Shown piece by piece: positions 1-9,886 of a stretch of 64,000 bases of DNA (position 1 is the stretch's first letter; every line of letters begins with the position of its first letter). A program made the position numbers and the translations under genes. The stretch comes from Amblyomma americanum (Eukaryota; Arthropoda; Arachnida; Ixodida; Ixodidae), in assembly GCF_052857255.1 (NCBI RefSeq), contig NW_027526486.1:2604001-2668000 (forward strand), written 5' to 3'. The notes below the pieces were generated by a model. The model worked only from the letters and a program-made list of their open reading frames with translations. It had not been told where the DNA came from and ran no database searches.

Positions 1-137
1 GGAATACAAGTTTTCGCGCAGTTCTGAGAGAAAAAGTTTGCACCTTTCTCTCGTCTACTCTTCGAAGACTTGTGAAATCGGTGCTCGTGAATCTTGATAG
101 ATTCGATCTAAAACGATGTATCCCGTTGTTTTGAGCC

Positions 138-780
138 GGAATACAAGTTTTCGCGCAGTTCTGAGAGATAACGTTTACACATTTCTCTCGTCTACTGTTC
201 GACGACTTGTAATATCGATGCTCGTGAATCTTGCTAGTTTCGATCTGTGCTTCCATGTCTGACTTCTGTCCTGTTTTTAGCGCTGTTCCTATACCATGCA
301 ATACCAACTAGCCCGTCAACTCGCTCTCGTATACTCGATCTAAAACAATGTAACCCGTTGTTTTAAGCCGGAATACAAGTTTTCGCGCAGTTCTGAGAGA
401 AAAAGTTTACACCTTTCTCTCGTCTACTCTTCGACGACTTGTAAAATCGATGCTCGTGAATCTTGCTAGTTTTAATCTAAAACGATGTATCCCGTTGTTT
501 TGAACCGGAATACAAGTTTTCACGCCATTCTGAGAGAAAAAGTTTACACCTTTCTTTCGTTTACTATTCGACGACTTGTAAAATCGATGCTCGTGAATCT
601 TGCTAGTTTCGATCTAAAACGATGAATCCCGTTGTTTTGAGCCGGAATACAAGTTTTCGCGCAGTTCTGAGAGAAAAAGTTTGCACCTTTCTCTCGTCTA
701 CTCTTCGAAGACTTGTGAAATCGATGCTCGTGAATCTTGATAGATTCGATCTAAAACGATGTATCCCGTTGTTTTGAGCC
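138..780 (+). repeat. HOR unit, 643 bp (4 monomers plus insertion)
   Basis: Phased on insertion-host monomers, which start at 138 and 781. 643 equals 4 x 137 plus 95. The unit includes the TTTCACGCCATTCTGAG / CTTTCGTTTACTATTC subtype and ends with the subtype containing TTGATAGATTC, which precedes the host monomer in nearly all copies. It is three monomers shorter than the next unit. Confidence 0.75.
247..341 (+). repeat. 88-bp inserted element, copy 1, plus 7-bp flank repeat
   Basis: Unique 88 bp at 247-334, bracketed by TCGATCT at 240-246 and 335-341. The host monomer (138-369) is 232 bp instead of 137. The element starts GTGCTTCCATG and ends CTCGTATAC. It has no terminal inverted repeats, no poly-A tail and no Pol III box that I can see. 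Its last 13 bases, CTCTCGTATACTC (324-336), match 12 of 13 with the monomer segment CTCTCGTGTACTC, so the right end may be a scrap of satellite and the direct repeat may come from recombination rather than transposition. Allele CCTATACC; downstream flank CAATGTAACCC. Confidence 0.85.
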
Positions 781-1832
781 GGAATACAAGTTTTCGCGCA
801 GTTCTGAGAGAAAACGTTTACACATTTCTCTCGTCTACTGTTCGACGACTTGTAATATCGATGCTCGTGAATCTTGCTAGTTTCGATCTGTGCTTCCATG
901 TCTGACTTCTGTCCTGTTTTTAGCGCTGTTCCTACACCATGCAATACCAACTAGCCCGTCAACTCGCTCTCGTATACTCGATCTAAAACAATGTAACTCG
1001 TTGTTTTAAGCCGGAATACAAGTTTTCGCGCAGTTCTGAGAGAAAAAGTTTACACCTTTCTCTCGTCTACTCTTCGACGACTTGTAAAATCGATGCTCGT
1101 GAATCTTGCTAGTTTTAATCTAAAACGATGTATCCCGTTGTTTTGAACCGGAATACAAGTTTTCACGCCGTTCTGAGAGAAAAAGTTTACACCTTTCTTT
1201 CGTTTACTATTCGACGACTTGTAAAATCGATGCTCGTGAATCTTGCTAGTTTAAATCTAAAACGATGTATCCCGTTGTTTTGAACCGGAATACAAGTTTT
1301 CACGCCGTTCTGAGAAAAAGTTTACACCTTTCTTTCGTTTACTATTCGACGACTTGTAAAATCGATGCTCGTGAATCTTGCTAGTTTCGAGCTAAAACGA
1401 TGTATCCCGTTGTTTTGAGCCGGAATACAAGTTTTCGCGCAGTTCTGAGAGAAAACGTTTACACCTTTCTCTCGTGTACTCTTCGACGACTTGTAAAATC
1501 GATGCTTGTGAATCATGCTAGTTTCGATCTAAAACGATGTATCCAGTTGTTTTGAGCCGGAATACAAGTTTTCACGCCATTCTGAGAGAAAAAGTTTACA
1601 CCTTTCTTTCGTTTACTATTCGACGACTTGTAAAATCGATGCTCGTGAATCTTGCTAGTTTCGATCTAAAACGATGAATCCCGTTGTTTTGAGCCGGAAT
1701 ACAAGTTTTCGCGCAGTTCTGAGAGAAAACGTTTGCACATTTCTCTCGTCTACTCTTCGAAGACTTGTGAAATCGATGCTCGTGAATCTTGATAGATTCG
1801 ATCTAAAACGATGTATCCCGTTGTTTTGAGCC
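781..1832 (+). repeat. HOR unit, 1052 bp (7 monomers plus insertion)
   Basis: Host monomers start at 781 and 1833. The same monomer order recurs 1052 bp downstream over most of its length. It adds three monomers relative to the 643-bp unit, including the AACCGG subtype with the shortened CTGAGAAAAAG (2-bp deletion). Confidence 0.75.
890..984 (+). repeat. 88-bp inserted element, copy 2
   Basis: Same site and TCGATCT bracket as copy 1, 643 bp downstream. Allele CCTACACC; downstream flank CAATGTAACTC. Confidence 0.85.
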
Positions 1833-2881
1833 GGAATACAAGTTTTCGCGCAGTTCTGAGAGAAAACGTTTACACATTTCTCTCGTCTACTGTTCGACGA
1901 CTTGTAATATCGATGCTCGTGAATCTTGCTAGTTTCGATCTGTGCTTCCATGTCTGACTTCTGTCCTGTTTTTAGCGCTGTTCCTACACCATGCAATACC
2001 AACTAGCCCGTCAACTCGCTCTCGTATACTCGATCTAAAACAATGTAACCCGTTGTTTTAAGCCGGAATACAAGTTTTCGCGCAGTTCTGAGAGAAAAAA
2101 ATTACACCTTTCTCTCGTCTACTCTTCGACGACTTGTAAAATCGATGCTCGTGAATCTTGCTAGTTTTAATCTAAAACGATGTATCTCGTTGTTTTGAAC
2201 CGGAATACAAGTTTTCACGCCGTTCTGAGAGAAAAAGTTTACACCTTTCTTTCGTTTACTATTCGACGACTTGTAAAATCGATGCTCGTGAATCTTGCTA
2301 GTTTAAATCTAAAACGATGTATCCCGTTGTTTTGAACCGGAATACAAGTTTTCACGCCGTTCTGAGAAAAAGTTTACACCTTTCTTTCGTTTATTATTCG
2401 ACGACTTGTAAAATCGATGCTCGTGAATCTTGCTAGTTTCGAGCTAAAACGATGTATCCAGTTGTTTTGAGCCGGAATACAAGTTTTCGCGCAGTTCTGA
2501 GAGAAAACGTTTACACCTTTCTCTCGTCTACTATTCGACGACTTGTAAAATCGATGCTCGTGAATCATGCTAGTTTCGATCTAAAACGATGTATCCCGTT
2601 GTTTTGAGCCGGAATACAAGTTTTCGCGCAGTTCTGAGAGAAAAAGTTTACACCTTTCTCTCGTCTACTCTTCGACGACTTGTAAAATCGATGCTCGTGA
2701 ATCTTGCTAGTTTCAATCTAAAACGATGTATCCCGTTGTTTTGAGCCGGAATACAAGTTTTCGCGGAGTTCTGAGAGAAAAAGTTTACACCTTTCTCTCG
2801 TGTACTCTTCGACTTGTAAAATCGATGCTCGTGAATCTTGCTAGTTTCAATCTAAAACAATGTATCCCGTTGTTTTGAGCC
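1833..2881 (+). repeat. HOR unit, 1049 bp, rearranged right end
   Basis: Host monomers start at 1833 and 2882. The left part matches the 781-1832 unit. At the right end the usual TTGATAGATTC monomer is missing, so the host monomer follows directly after an AAAACAATG monomer. This is consistent with unequal exchange. Confidence 0.65.
1942..2036 (+). repeat. 88-bp inserted element, copy 3
   Basis: Same site and bracket, 1052 bp after copy 2. Allele CCTACACC; flank CAATGTAACCC. Confidence 0.85.
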
Positions 2882-2990
2882 GGAATACAAGTTTTCGCGC
2901 AGTTCTGAGAGAAAACGTTTACACATTTCTCTCGTCTACTGTTCGACGACTTGTAATATCGATGCTCGTGAATCTTGCTAGTTTCGATCT

Positions 2991-3085
2991 GTGCTTCCAT
3001 GTCTGACTTCTGTCCTGTTTTTAGCGCTGTTCCTATACCATGCAATACCAACTAGCCCGTCAACTCGCTCTCGTATACTCGATCT
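2991..3085 (+). repeat. 88-bp inserted element, copy 4
   Basis: Same site and bracket. Allele CCTATACC; flank CAATGTAACCC. The monomer before the host lacks the usual TTGATAGATTC type. This is the last insertion before a 10.9-kb gap. Confidence 0.85.
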
Positions 3086-4381
3086 AAAACAATGTAACCC
3101 GTTGTTTTAAGCCGGAACACAAGTTTTCGCGTAGTTCTGAGAGAAAAAGTTTACACCTTTCCCTCGTCTACTCTTTGACGACTTGTAAAATCGATGCTCG
3201 TGAATCTTGCTAGTTTTAATCTAAAACGATGTATCCCGTTGTTTTGAACCGGAATACAAGTTTTCACGCCATTCTGAGAGAAAAAGTTTACACCTTTCTT
3301 TCGTTTACTATTCGACGACTTGTAAAATCGATGCTCGTGAATCTTGCTAGTTTTAATCTAAAACGATGTATCCCGTTGTTTTGAACCGGAATACAAGTTT
3401 TCACGCCGTTCTGAGAGAAAAAGTTTACACCTTTCTTTCGTTTACTATTCGACGACTTGTAAATTCGATGCTCGTGAATCTTGCTAGTTTCGAGCTAAAA
3501 CGATGTATCCCGTTGTTTTGAGCCGGAATACAAGTTTTCGCGCAGTTCTGAGAGAAAACGTTTACACCTTTCTCTCGTGTACTCTTCGACGACTTGTAAA
3601 ATCGATGCTCGTGAATCATGCTAGTTTCGATCTAAAACGATGTATCCAGTTGTTTTGAGCCGGAATACAAGTTTTCGCGCAGTTCTGATAGAAAACGTTT
3701 ACACCTTTCTCTCGTCTACTATTCGACGACTTGTAAAATCGATGCTCGTGAATCTTGCTAGTTTCGATCTAAAACGATCTATCCCATTGTTTTGAGCCGG
3801 AATACAAGTTTTCGCGCAGTTCTGAGAGAAAAAGTTTACACCTTTCTCTCGTGCACTCTTCGACGACTTGTAAAATCGATGCTCGTGAATCATGCTAGTT
3901 TCGATCTAAAACGATGTATCCCGTTGTTTTGAGCCGGAATACAAGTTTTCGCGCAGTTCTGAGAGAAAAAGTGTACACCTTTCTCTCGTCTACTCTTCGA
4001 CGACTTGTAAAATTGATGCTCGTGAATCATGCTAGTTTCGATCTAAAACGATGTATCCCGTTGTTTTGAGCCGGAATACAAGTTTTCGCGCAGTTCTGAG
4101 AGAAAAAGTGTACACCTTTCTCTCGTCTACTGTTCGACGACTTGTAAAATCGATGCTCGTGAATCTTGCTAGTTTCGACCTAAAACAATGTATCCCTTTG
4201 TTTTGAGCCGGAATACAAGTTTTCGCGCAGTTCTGAGAGAAAAACTTTACACCTTTCTCTCGTGTACTCTTCGACGACTTGTAAAATCGATGCTCGTGAA
4301 TCATGCTAGTTTCGATCTAAAACGATGTATCCCGTTGTTTTGAGCCGGTATACAAGTTTTCGCGCAGTTCTGAGAGAAATT

Positions 4382-4424
4382 CATTAAAGCTGCGAACTGG
4401 GCGAGTTGGTACACGAGAGAAATT
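4382..4424. other. private 43-bp insertion with 10-bp direct duplication
   Basis: GAGAGAAATT occurs at 4372-4381 and again at 4415-4424, enclosing 33 bp found nowhere else in the window. The matching monomer near 6870-6910 shows the uninterrupted site. Read in reverse complement, the insertion contains AATTTCTCTCGTGTAC, identical to satellite sequence, followed by CAACTCGCCC. The stretch GGGCGAGTTGGTA matches the reverse complement of the 88-bp element (GGGCTAGTTGGTA) at 12 of 13 positions. The next 40 bp carry two private substitutions (CTTGGACG and AAAGTCG). Either an inverted fragment was inserted, or error-prone template switching built it. Confidence 0.8.
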
Positions 4425-4447
4425 GTTTACACATTTCTCTCGTGTAC
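4409..4447. other. 15-bp perfect inverted repeat made by the private insertion
   Basis: GTACACGAGAGAAAT (4409-4423) is the exact reverse complement of ATTTCTCTCGTGTAC (4433-4447), with a 9-nt spacer. It extends the normal monomer dyad from 9 to 15 bp. A perfect inverted copy of the adjacent sequence is the usual product of a fold-back template switch during DNA synthesis. Confidence 0.8.
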
Positions 4448-5519
4448 TCTTGGACGACTTGTAAAGTCGATGCTCGTGAATCTTGCATGTTTCGATCTAA
4501 AACGATGTATCCCTTTGTTTTGAGCCGGAATACAAGTTTTCGCGCAGTTCAGAGAGAAAAAGTTTACACCTTTCTCTCGTCTACTATTCGACGACTTGTA
4601 AAATCGATGCTCGTGAATCATGCTAGTTTCGATCTAAAACGATGTGTCCCGTTGTTTTGAGCCGGAATACAAGTTTTCGCGCAGTTCTGAGAGAAAAAGT
4701 TTACACCTTTCTCTCGTCAACTCTTCGACGACGTGTAAAAGCAATGCTCGTGAATCTTGCTGGTTTTGATCTAAAACGATGTATCCCGTTGTTTTGAGCC
4801 GGAATACAAGATTTTCGCGCAGTTCTGAGAGAAAAAGTTTACACCTTTCTCTCGTCTACTCTTCGAGGACTTGTAAAATCGATGCTCGTGAATCTAGCTA
4901 GTTTTGATCTAAAACAATGTATCCCGTTTTTTTAGCCGGAATACAAGTTTTCGCGCAGTTCTGAGAGAAAAAGTTTACACCTTTTCTTGTCTACTATTCG
5001 ACGACTTGTAAAATCGATGCTCGTGAATCTTGCTAGTTTCGACCTAAAACGATGTATCCCTTTGTTTTGAGCCGGAATACAAGTTTTCGCGCAGTTCTGA
5101 GAGAAAAAGTTTACACCTTTCTCTCGTGTACTCTTCGACGACTTGTAAAATCCATGCTCGTTAATCATGCTAGTTTCGATCTAAAACGATGTATCCCGTT
5201 GTTTTGAGCCGGAATACAAGTTTTCACGCAGTTCTGAGAGGAAAAGTTTACACCTTTCTCTTGTCTACTCTTCGAAGACTTGTAAAATCGATGCTCGTGA
5301 ATCTTGCTAGTTTCAGTCTAAAACGATGTATCCCGTTGTTTTGAGCCGGAATACAAGTTTTCGCGCAGTTCTGAGAGAAAAAGTTTACACCTTTCTCTCG
5401 TGTATCTTCGACGACTTGTAAAATCGATGCTCGTGAATCTTGCTAGTTTCGATCTAAAACGACGTATCCCGTTGTTTTGAGCCGGAATACAAGTTTTCGC
5501 GCTGTTCTGAGAGAAAAAG

Positions 5520-7040
5520 TTTACACCTTTCTCTCGTCTACTCTTCGACGACTTGTAAAATCGATGCTCGTGAATCTTGCTAGTTTTAATCTAAAACGAT
5601 GTATCCCGTTGTTTTGAACCGGAATACAAGTTTTCACGCCGTTCTGAGAGAAAAAGTTTACACCTTTCTTTCGTTTACTATTCGACGACTTGTAAAATCG
5701 ATGCTCGTGAATCTTGCTAGTTTCGAGCTAAAACGATGTATCCCGTTGTTTTGAGCCGGAATACAAGTTTTCGCGCAGTTCTGAGAGAAAACGTTTACAC
5801 CTTTCTCTCGTGTACTCTTCGACGACTTGTAAAATCGATGCTCGTGAATCATGCTAGTTTCGATCTAAAACGATGTATCCAGTTGTTTTGAGCCGGAATA
5901 CAAGTTTTCGCGCAGTTCTGATAGAAAACGTTTACACCTTTCTCTCGTCTACTATTCGACGACTTGTAAAATCGATGCTCGTGAATCTTGCTAGTTTCGA
6001 TCTAAAACGATCTATCCCATTGTTTTGAGCCGGAATACAAGTTTTCGCGCAGTTCTGAGAGAAAAAGTTTACACCTTTCTCTCGTGCACTCTTCGACGAC
6101 TTGTAAAATCGATGCTCGTGAATCATGCTAGTTTCGATCTAAAACGATGTATCCCGTTGTTTTGAGCCGGAATACAAGTTTTCGCGCAGTTCTGAGAGAA
6201 AAAGTGTACACCTTTCTCTCGTCTACTCTTCGAAGACTTGTAAAATTGATGCTCGTGAATCCTGCTAGTTTCAATCTAAAACGATGTATCCCGTTGTTTT
6301 GAGCCGGAATACAAGTTTTCGCGGAGTTCTGAGAGAAAAAGTTTACACCTTTCTCTCGTGTACTCTTCGACGACGTGTAAAAGCGATGCTCGTGAATCTT
6401 GCTGGTTTGGATCTAAAACGATGTATCCCGTTGTTTTGAGCCGGAATACAAGATTTTCGCGCAGTTCTGAGAGAAAAAGTTTACACCTTTCTCTCGTCTA
6501 CTCTTCGAGGACTTGTAAAATCGATGCTCGTGAATCTAGCTAGTTTTGATCTAAAACGATGTATCCCGTTGTTTTGAGCCGGAATACAAGTTTTCGCGCA
6601 GTTCTGAGAGAAAAAGTGTACACCTTTCTCTCGTCTACTGTTCGACGACTTGTAAAATCGATGCTCGTGAATCTTGCTAGTTTCGACCTAAAACAATGTA
6701 TCCCTTTGTTTTGAGCCGGAATACAAGTTTTCGCGCAGTTCTGAGAGAAAAACTTTACACCTTTCTCTCGTGTACTCTTCGACGACTTGTAAAATCGATG
6801 CTCGTGAATCATGCTAGTTTCGATCTAAAACGATGTATCCCGTTGTTTTGAGCCGGTATACAAGTTTTCGCGCAGTTCTGAGAGAAATTGTTTACACATT
6901 TCTCTCGTGTACTCTTCGACGACTTGTAAAATCGATGCTCGTGAATCTTGCATGTTTCGATCTAAAACGATGTATCCCTTTGTTTTGAGCCGGAATACAA
7001 GTTTTCGCGCAGTTCTGAGAGAAAAAGTTTACACCTTTCT
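5520..7040 (+). repeat. block shared with 53491-55011 (offset 47971)
   Basis: Markers line up at a constant offset of 47971: the AACCGG monomer near 5620, GATCTATCCCATTG near 6008, GTGTAAAAGCGATGCTCG near 6374 and TCTAGCTAG near 6535. Homology fades left of about 5520 and right of about 7040. The boundaries are by eye. Confidence 0.65.
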
Positions 7041-7149
7041 CTCGCGCACTCTTCGACGACTTGTAAAATCGATGCTCGTGAATCATGGTAGTTTCGATCT
7101 AAAACGATGTGTCCCGTTGTTTTGAGCCGGAATACAAGTTTTCGCGCAG

Positions 7150-8815
7150 TTCTGAGAGAAAAAGTGTACACCTTTCTCTCGTCTACTCTTCGACGACGTG
7201 TAAAAGCAAAGCTCGTGAATCTTGCTGGTTTTGATCTCAAACGATGTATCCCGTTGTTTTGAGCCGGAATACAAGATTTTCGCGCAGTTCTGAGAGAAAA
7301 AGTTTACACCTTTCTCTCGTCTACTATTCGACAACTTGTAAAATCGATGCTCGTGAATCTTGCTAGTTTCGACCTAAAACGATGTATCCCTTTGTTTTGA
7401 GCCGGAATACAAGTTTTCGCGCAGTTCTGAGAGAAAAAGTTTACACCTTTCTCTCGTGTACTCTTCGACGACTTGTAAAATCCATGCTCGTTAATCATGC
7501 TAGTTTCGATCTAAAGTGATGTATCCCGTTGTTTTGAGCCGGAATACAAGTTTTCGCAGTTCTGAGAGGAAAAGTTTACACCTTTCTCTTGTCTACTCTT
7601 CGAAGACTTGTAAAATCGATGCTCGTGAATCTTGCTAGTTTCAGTCTAAAACGATGTATCCCGTTGTTTTGAGCCGGAATACAAGTTTTCGCGCAGTTCT
7701 GAGAGAAAAAGTTTACACCTTTCTCTCGTGTATCTTCGACGACTTGTAAAATCGATGCTCGTGAATCTTGCTAGTTTCGATCTAAAACGACGTATCCCGT
7801 TGTTTTGAGCCGGAATAAAAGTTTTCGCGCTGTTCTGAGAGAAAAAGTTTACACCTTTCTCTCGTCTACTCTTCGACGACTTGTAAAATCGATGCTCGTG
7901 AATCTTGCTAGTTTCAATCTAAAACGATGTATCCCGTTGTTTTGAGCCGGAATACAAGTTTTCGCGCAGTTCTGAGAGAAAAAGTTTACAACTTTCTCTC
8001 GTGTATCTTCGACGACTTGTAAAATCGATGCTCGTGAATCTTGCTAGTTTCGATCTGAAACGATGAATCCCGTTGTTTTGAGCCGGAATACAAGTTTTCA
8101 CGCAGTTCTGAGAGGAAAAGTTTACACCTTTCTCTCGTGTACTCTTCGACGACATGTAAAATCGATGCTCGTGAATCTTGCTAGTTTCGATCTAAAACGA
8201 TGAATCCCGTTGTTTTGAGCCGGAATACAAGTTTTCGCGCAGTTCTGAGAGAAAAAGTTTACACCTTTCTCTCGTCTACTCTTCGAGGACTTGTAAAATC
8301 GATGCTTGTGAATCTAGCTAGTTTTGATCTAAAACGATGTATCCCGTTTTTTTTAGCCGGAATACAAGTTTTCGCGCAGTTCTGAGAGAAAAAGTTTACA
8401 CCTTTCTCTCGTCTACTATTCGACGACTTGTAAAATCGATGCTCGTGAATCTTGCTAGTTTCGACCTAAAACGATGTATCCCTTTGTTTTGAGCCGGAAT
8501 ACAAGTTTTCGCGCAGTTCTGAGAGAAAAAGTTTACACCTTTCTCTCGTCTACTCTTCGAAGACTTGTAAAATCGATGCTCGTGAATCTTGCTAGTTTCA
8601 ATCTAAAACGATGAATCCCGTTGTTTTGAGCCGGAATACAAGTTTTCACGCAGTTCTGAGAGGAAAAGTTTACACCTTTCTCTCGTGTACTCTTCGACGA
8701 CATGTAAAATCGATGCTCGTGAATCTTGCTAGTTTCGATCTAAAACGATGAATCCCGTTGTTTTGAGCCGGAATACAAGTTTTCGCGCAGTTCTGAGAGA
8801 AAAAGTTTACACCTT
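7150..8815 (+). repeat. HOR block, paired with 9887-11691
   Basis: The rare marker AAGCAAAGCTCG (other copies read GCAATGCTCG) is at 7204 and 9941, an offset of 2737. From about 7.3 kb the offset is 2875-2876 because the second copy has one extra T-run monomer. Homology ends where this copy continues TCTACTCTTC and the other TGTATCTTC. A shorter third match lies at about 14355-15355. Confidence 0.6.
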
Positions 8816-8821
8816 TCTCTC
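8795..8821. other. 8-bp perfect dyad in each monomer
   Basis: GAGAGAAA (8795-8802) and TTTCTCTC (8814-8821) are perfect reverse complements separated by 11 nt. The arms are kept in most monomers although the spacer varies (AAGTTTACACC, ACGTTTACACC). In the subtype with GAGAGAAATTG and ACATTTCTCTC the stem grows to 9 bp. In the GAGAGG subtype the outer stem is broken, but a shorter GAAAAG/CTTTTC pair can form where the right side reads CACTTTTC. Short dyads of this kind are known from centromeric satellites lacking CENP-B boxes, where they have been proposed to form non-B DNA. A role here is inference. Confidence 0.8.
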
Positions 8822-8837
8822 GTCTACTCTTCGACGA
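8820..8837. other. second small dyad, TCGTC/GACGA
   Basis: TCGTC (8820-8824) and GACGA (8833-8837) can pair across an 8-nt spacer, directly abutting the first dyad. Monomers reading CTCTTCGAAGAC lose this pairing but gain the 8-bp palindrome CTTCGAAG at the same place. Monomers reading TCGTGTAC or TCGTGCAC lose the pairing. With a 5-bp stem this may be coincidental. Confidence 0.5.
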
Positions 8838-9886
8838 CTTGTAAAATCGATGCTCGTGAATCTTGCTAGTTTCGATCTAAAACGATGAATCCCGTTGTTT
8901 TGAGCCGGAATACAAGTTTTCGCGCAGTTCTGAGAGAAAAAGTTTACACCTTTCTCTCGTCTACTCTTCGAAGACTTGTAAAATCGATGCTCGTGAATCT
9001 TGCTAGTTTCGACCTAAAACGATGTATCCCTTTGTTTTGAGCCGGAATACAAGTTTTCGCGCAGTTCTGAGAGAAAAAGTTTACACCTTTCTCTCGTCTA
9101 CTCTTCGAAGACTTGTAAAATCGATGCTCGTGAATCTTGCTAGTTTCAATCTAAAACGATGAATCCCGTTGTTTTGAGCCGGAATACAAGTTTTCGCGCA
9201 GTTCTGAGAGAAAAAGTGTACACCTTTCTCTCGTCTACTGTTCGACGACTTGTAAAATCGATGCTCGTGAATCTTGCTAGTTTCGACCTAAAACGATGTA
9301 TCCCTTTGTTTTGAGCCGGAATACAAGTTTTCGCGCAGTTCTGAGAGAAAAACTTTACACCTTTCTCTCGTGTACTCTTCGACGACTTGTAAAATCGATG
9401 CTCGTGAATCATGCTAGTTTCGATCTAAAACGATGTATCCCGTTGTTTTGAGCCGGTATACAAGTTTTCGCGCAGTTCTGAGAGAAATTGTTTACACATT
9501 TCTCTCGTGTACTCTTCGACGACTTGTAAAATCGATGCTCGTGAATCTTGCATGTTTCGATCTAAAACGATGTATCCCTTTGTTTTGAGCCGGAATACAA
9601 GTTTTCGCGCAGTTCTGAGAGAAAAAGTTTACACCTTTCTCTCGTCTACTATTCGACGACTTGTAAAATCGATGGTCGTGAATCCTGCTAGTTTCGATCT
9701 AAAACGATCTATCCCATTGTTTTGAGCCGGAATACAAGTTTTCGCGCAGTTCTGAGAGAAAAAGTTTACACCTTTCCCTCGTGCACTCTTCGACGACTTG
9801 TAAAATCGATGCTCGTGAATCATGGTAGTTTCAATCTAAAACGATGTGTCCCGTTGTTTTGAGCCGGAATACAAGTTTTCGCGCAG

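Larger units (their letters stand above)
8770..8906 (+). repeat. representative 137-bp monomer
   Basis: This copy is close to the consensus. Landmarks, numbered from its first base: GGAATACAAG at 1-10, CGCG at 15-18, dyad arm GAGAGAAA at 26-33, GTTTACACC at the end of the spacer, dyad arm TTTCTCTC at 45-52, TCGTC at 51-55, GACGA at 64-68, ATCGAT at 77-82, then CTCGTGAATC, TTTCGATCT, AAAACGATG, the CCCGTTGTTTTGAGCC block, and the next GGAATAC. The hand count on the consensus is 57 G+C in 137 bp, with 11 CpG. Common variant sites are TTTCGATC/TTTCAATC/TTTTGATC, CGATG/CAATG, TTCGCGC/TTCACGC, AAAAAG/AAAACG, TCTACTCTTC/TGTACTCTTC/TGTATCTTC/TCTACTATTC and TTGTTTTGAG/TTTTTTTTAG. Confidence 0.95.

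Noticed and set aside
247..334. SINE or tRNA-derived element
   Set aside because: The 88 bp lacks recognisable Pol III A and B boxes and an A-rich or short-repeat tail.
247..334. MITE or DNA transposon
   Set aside because: The ends (GTGCTTCC and CTCGTATAC) are not inverted repeats beyond GT/AC, all copies share one site, and there is no evidence of independent transposition.
603..950. Recurring 113-115-codon minus-strand frames beginning in the 88-bp element (23 loci, many intact)
   Set aside because: The start codon lies in the insertion and the rest is satellite. Conservation follows from recent duplication of the DNA; the frame is lost or changed at several copies and matches no family I know.
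6885..6905. Forkhead-type site TTGTTTACACA in the GCCGGTATAC subtype
   Set aside because: The core TGTTTAC is short and a small variant of the universal AGTTTACACC spacer. A chance match is likely without binding data.
4406..7125. Plus-strand frames of 61-84 codons
   Set aside because: Short open windows between satellite stops that overlap minus-strand frames; no independent support.
7814..7819. AATAAA polyadenylation signal (also 10690-10695)
   Set aside because: It arises by one base change from GGAATACAAG in two equivalent HOR positions, with no transcript unit to serve.
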